64,000 nucleotides of DNA from Shewanella gelidii (lineage in GTDB: Bacteria > Pseudomonadota > Gammaproteobacteria > Enterobacterales > Shewanellaceae): assembly GCF_014647855.1 (NCBI RefSeq), contig NZ_BMPZ01000007.1, positions 97,857-161,856 on the forward strand, written 5' to 3'. The translations under genes and the position numbers were made by a program. How positions within the stretch are numbered: the stretch's first letter is position 1; each line of letters opens with the position of its first letter. Shown here piece by piece: positions 62,477 to 64,000 of this stretch. The notes beneath the pieces are model-generated. The model saw only the letters and a program-made list of their open reading frames with translations. It searched no databases and was not told where the DNA came from.

Positions 62477-62851
62477 ATGGATAATTTCGAAAAAATCAGG
62501 AAGATTATTCCTCTGTGGTATGCCCAAAGAAAATGGGCTGAAGAACTACTAGTTCAATCTTTCCAATTAGAAAAAGCCGAAGATATTCTCCAGTCTAAAT
62601 ATCGTGGAGCAAAACCTATTCCTGGTACTAATTGGATGTATCGTACACATGGTATCGGGGTTGATATCTATCGAACAGCTGATGTCGGCGGAATTGATTT
62701 TGATTTCGACAAGGTCGCCCCTGATGAATGGCGCTTACGAATTTTTTTCGAAAAACAATACAACGAGGGTAATCTGCCTCTAGCTGATTACCGCGAACTA
62801 TACGAAGATGAAGGCTTGTTGCAATGTGCGGTAGAGCAAGCATTAAAGTAA
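62477..62851 (+). CDS. Integron cassette 1 protein, unknown function
   Basis: A 124-residue acidic protein with no signal peptide. The middle part WMYRTHGIGVDIYRTADVG, followed by DFDFDK and EWRLRIFF, resembles DUF6896 proteins, an uncharacterised group often near mobile genes; this is a weak call. AGGAG precedes the ATG, 4 bases away. The gene starts 19 bases after the crossover point, so it is likely to be expressed from a promoter upstream in attI or from its own. Confidence 0.8.
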   Translation: MDNFEKIRKIIPLWYAQRKWAEELLVQSFQLEKAEDILQSKYRGAKPIPGTNWMYRTHGIGVDIYRTADVGGIDFDFDKVAPDEWRLRIFFEKQYNEGNLPLADYRELYEDEGLLQCAVEQALK

Positions 62852-62856
62852 TCGCA

Positions 62857-62959
62857 ATATAACAAGCTGTTTAAGCGCGGGACTGCTAATGTTTGGCTCG
62901 GTTTCGCTTCGCTACACATTTTAGCCAAACATTATCAGCCCCTTAACAGGGCGTTATGT
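62857..62959 (+). repeat. attC site of cassette 1
   Basis: 103-bp recombination site. R'' core ATATAAC (62857-62863), R' core GTTATGT (62953-62959). Inner arms TAATGTTTGGCT and AGCCAAACATTA are perfectly complementary, and the outer CTGTTTAAG/CTTAACAG pair has one unpaired base, the typical attC shape. Confidence 0.92.
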
Positions 62960-62977
62960 GTTTTAGAAGGAGTTACC

Positions 62978-63487
62978 TTGAGATTAAGCATCGTATCACT
63001 ACTTTTGCTGGTTACTGGCTGTGCTGGATTACCTAATTACGTTGAGCCACAAACTGGTGAGTCTTCTGCGGGGTTTAAAGTTAAGCATGATTTTGACGCT
63101 CCTATTTTAGGTTATTCCACATTCGTTTATGTACATACGGAAGAACAAACTTGCGGGAAATCATTTGGTTCTGAAAGCGGTGCAAAATTAGTTGTATTAG
63201 ACGACAGCAACCCGTTAATTTCTGAGTTAAACCCTGATGGTGTAAAGCTAGCTGCAAGTAAGAAATATAGCTTCATGATTATGTCAGTTGCAGGTATGAG
63301 TAACTGTATTATTTATGCTTCATTTAAACCTAAAGCTGATGAATATTATGAAATGAATGTCTCAGGTCAGTTGGGTGCGCATTCTACACATTGTAAAGCT
63401 GAGCTGTATCGAATTGATGAAACAGCTAATATCATGTCTCCTGTTGAATTCCAGTATTACGGGCAGTGTAGAGAGCCAGCTGAATAA
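62978..63487 (+). CDS. Integron cassette 2 lipoprotein, unknown function
   Basis: A 169-residue protein with a lipoprotein signal peptide and lipobox LLVTGC (lipidated Cys15). A beta-rich mature domain has three more cysteines (TCGKSF, NCIIY, HCKAEL) and QCREPAE at the end. The start is TTG at 62978, with AGAAGGAG upstream. It is likely to be anchored in a membrane facing the periplasm; no function is recognised. Confidence 0.82.
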   Translation: MRLSIVSLLLLVTGCAGLPNYVEPQTGESSAGFKVKHDFDAPILGYSTFVYVHTEEQTCGKSFGSESGAKLVVLDDSNPLISELNPDGVKLAASKKYSFMIMSVAGMSNCIIYASFKPKADEYYEMNVSGQLGAHSTHCKAELYRIDETANIMSPVEFQYYGQCREPAE

Positions 63488-63489
63488 AC

Positions 63490-63540
63490 ACATAACAAAG
63501 CCATAATGAAAAGGACGCAAAACGCTTGGCGGCGTAAGTG
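63490..63540 (+). repeat. attC site of cassette 2, degenerate R' core
   Basis: R'' core ACATAAC (63490-63496) is complementary to GTTATGT at the start of this cassette. The R' side reads GTAAGTG (63534-63540), where GTTAAGTG is predicted from the next cassette. At 51 bp it is shorter than typical attC sites, and the hairpin arms are weak. Confidence 0.75.
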
Positions 63541-63551
63541 TCTCTACAAAG

Positions 63552-63800
63552 ATGGAAGATAATATTAAAGATAATGCCATCAACATTGCTCAAAGCATTA
63601 TTGCTGGCAACATTGACCCAAATTTAGGCTGTGACAAGCTAGCTCAGTTGTGTGAGGAAAATAACCACCCAAGTGAACTGGCAATGTTCTCGCTGCTTTC
63701 ACATGATCAGCGAGGCCATGAACACCTTGGCTTCGATCTAGAAAACACAGCGACCGAAATCATTGAAGAGAGCAGAAAGTTTGTCAGCAAAAACACTTAA
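63552..63800 (+). CDS. Integron cassette 3 protein, unknown function
   Basis: An 82-residue, mainly alpha-helical acidic protein (IAQSIIAGNIDPNLGCDKLAQLC, then a His-rich HDQRGHEHLGF). I do not recognise a family. Its stop codon lies inside the R'' half of its attC site. The ribosome-binding site is weak, so expression may depend on readthrough from the array. Confidence 0.7.
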   Translation: MEDNIKDNAINIAQSIIAGNIDPNLGCDKLAQLCEENNHPSELAMFSLLSHDQRGHEHLGFDLENTATEIIEESRKFVSKNT

Positions 63801-63884
63801 CAAGTTTGTCAACGATCGCCCTTCGGGCTGGACAGCCTTAAGCATGGCTTCGCCACAAGGCTGCCCGTTACAAAGGCGTTAGCT
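63795..63884 (+). repeat. attC site of cassette 3
   Basis: 90-bp site: R'' core ACTTAAC (63795-63801), R' core GTTAGCT (63878-63884). Inner arms GGCTGGACAGCCTTAAG... and the GGCTTCGCCACAAGGCTG segment give a strong hairpin. Confidence 0.9.
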
Positions 63885-63902
63885 GTTTAAGGAGTATGTC
63901 GT

Positions 63903-64000
63903 ATGATTCTAGTAGTATTACTAGCCTTAGGCTGTGCAGTTTTTTTCAATGTTGAGTATTATTCTGATCTAAAACGGATCCGTTCATATCTTAAAAGTAA
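63903..64000 (+). CDS. Integron cassette 4 gene, cut by window edge
   Basis: Only 32 codons are visible: MILVVLLALGCAVFF, a hydrophobic start, then YYSDLKRIRSYLKS. AAGGAG lies 8 bases before the ATG. It is probably a small membrane or exported protein. The array continues to the right. Confidence 0.6.
   Translation, partial: MILVVLLALGCAVFFNVEYYSDLKRIRSYLKS

Overview
The window looks like the chromosome of a facultatively anaerobic marine gammaproteobacterium, most likely Shewanella or a close relative. Three things point that way. A kdnA-kdnB-kdsB cluster makes the amino-sugar Kdo8N of Shewanella-type lipopolysaccharide. A hyaABC/hyaD/hypFBCDEA hydrogenase locus carries an extra HypF-like gene in the order I associate with Shewanella. 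The metabolic genes also fit: a long isocitrate lyase paired with malate synthase G, 815-residue FadE, AdhE, a DUF3334 protein and a TIGR03503 protein. The species cannot be fixed from the sequence alone.

Layout. Positions 1-4260 hold gloB (cut by the window edge), a methyltransferase, rnhA, dnaQ and a TIGR03503 membrane protein. Two identical tRNA-Asp genes follow with a clear promoter and terminator. Positions 4.7-17.3 kb carry fatty-acid and acetate metabolism (fadE, aceA, a LysR regulator, glcB), mixed with yafJ, a DUF3108 protein, an alkyltransferase-like protein, a peptide deformylase, an ATP-grasp protein and a hydrolase. Positions 17.4-23 kb have adhE and a pair of periplasmic binding proteins without a transporter. 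Positions 23-33 kb run leftward: ddl, DUF2897, kdsB-kdnB-kdnA, two tandem beta-carbonic anhydrases, a hydrolase, an M15 peptidase, dapE and an ArsC/Spx-like protein. Positions 33.2-36.4 kb are crr, ptsI, ptsH and an ACT-domain gene. Positions 36.9-39.6 kb hold a DUF3334 gene, an 81-bp inverted-repeat element, an RsmB/RsmF-type methyltransferase and yjbQ.

Positions 39.8-51.8 kb are one leftward hydrogenase locus: small and large subunits, cytochrome b, maturation protease, a degenerate HypF paralogue, and HypF, B, C, D, E and A. A strong terminator splits structural from maturation genes. A good FNR-type site lies upstream of hyaA. The small-subunit motif is that of a standard, not an oxygen-tolerant, enzyme, which suits anaerobic expression. 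A 1.3-kb region with almost no coding content separates it from asnS.

Positions 53-61.2 kb are housekeeping: asnS, a membrane protein, a CoA-pyrophosphatase-like Nudix protein, pabB, class I fumarase and an S9 peptidase. From 61.26 kb to the right edge lies the start of a chromosomal integron: a leftward tyrosine recombinase intI with a near-consensus LexA box at its promoter, an attI region containing a 42-bp inverted repeat, and gene cassettes with recognisable attC sites. The third junction core has lost one T. The array continues beyond the window.
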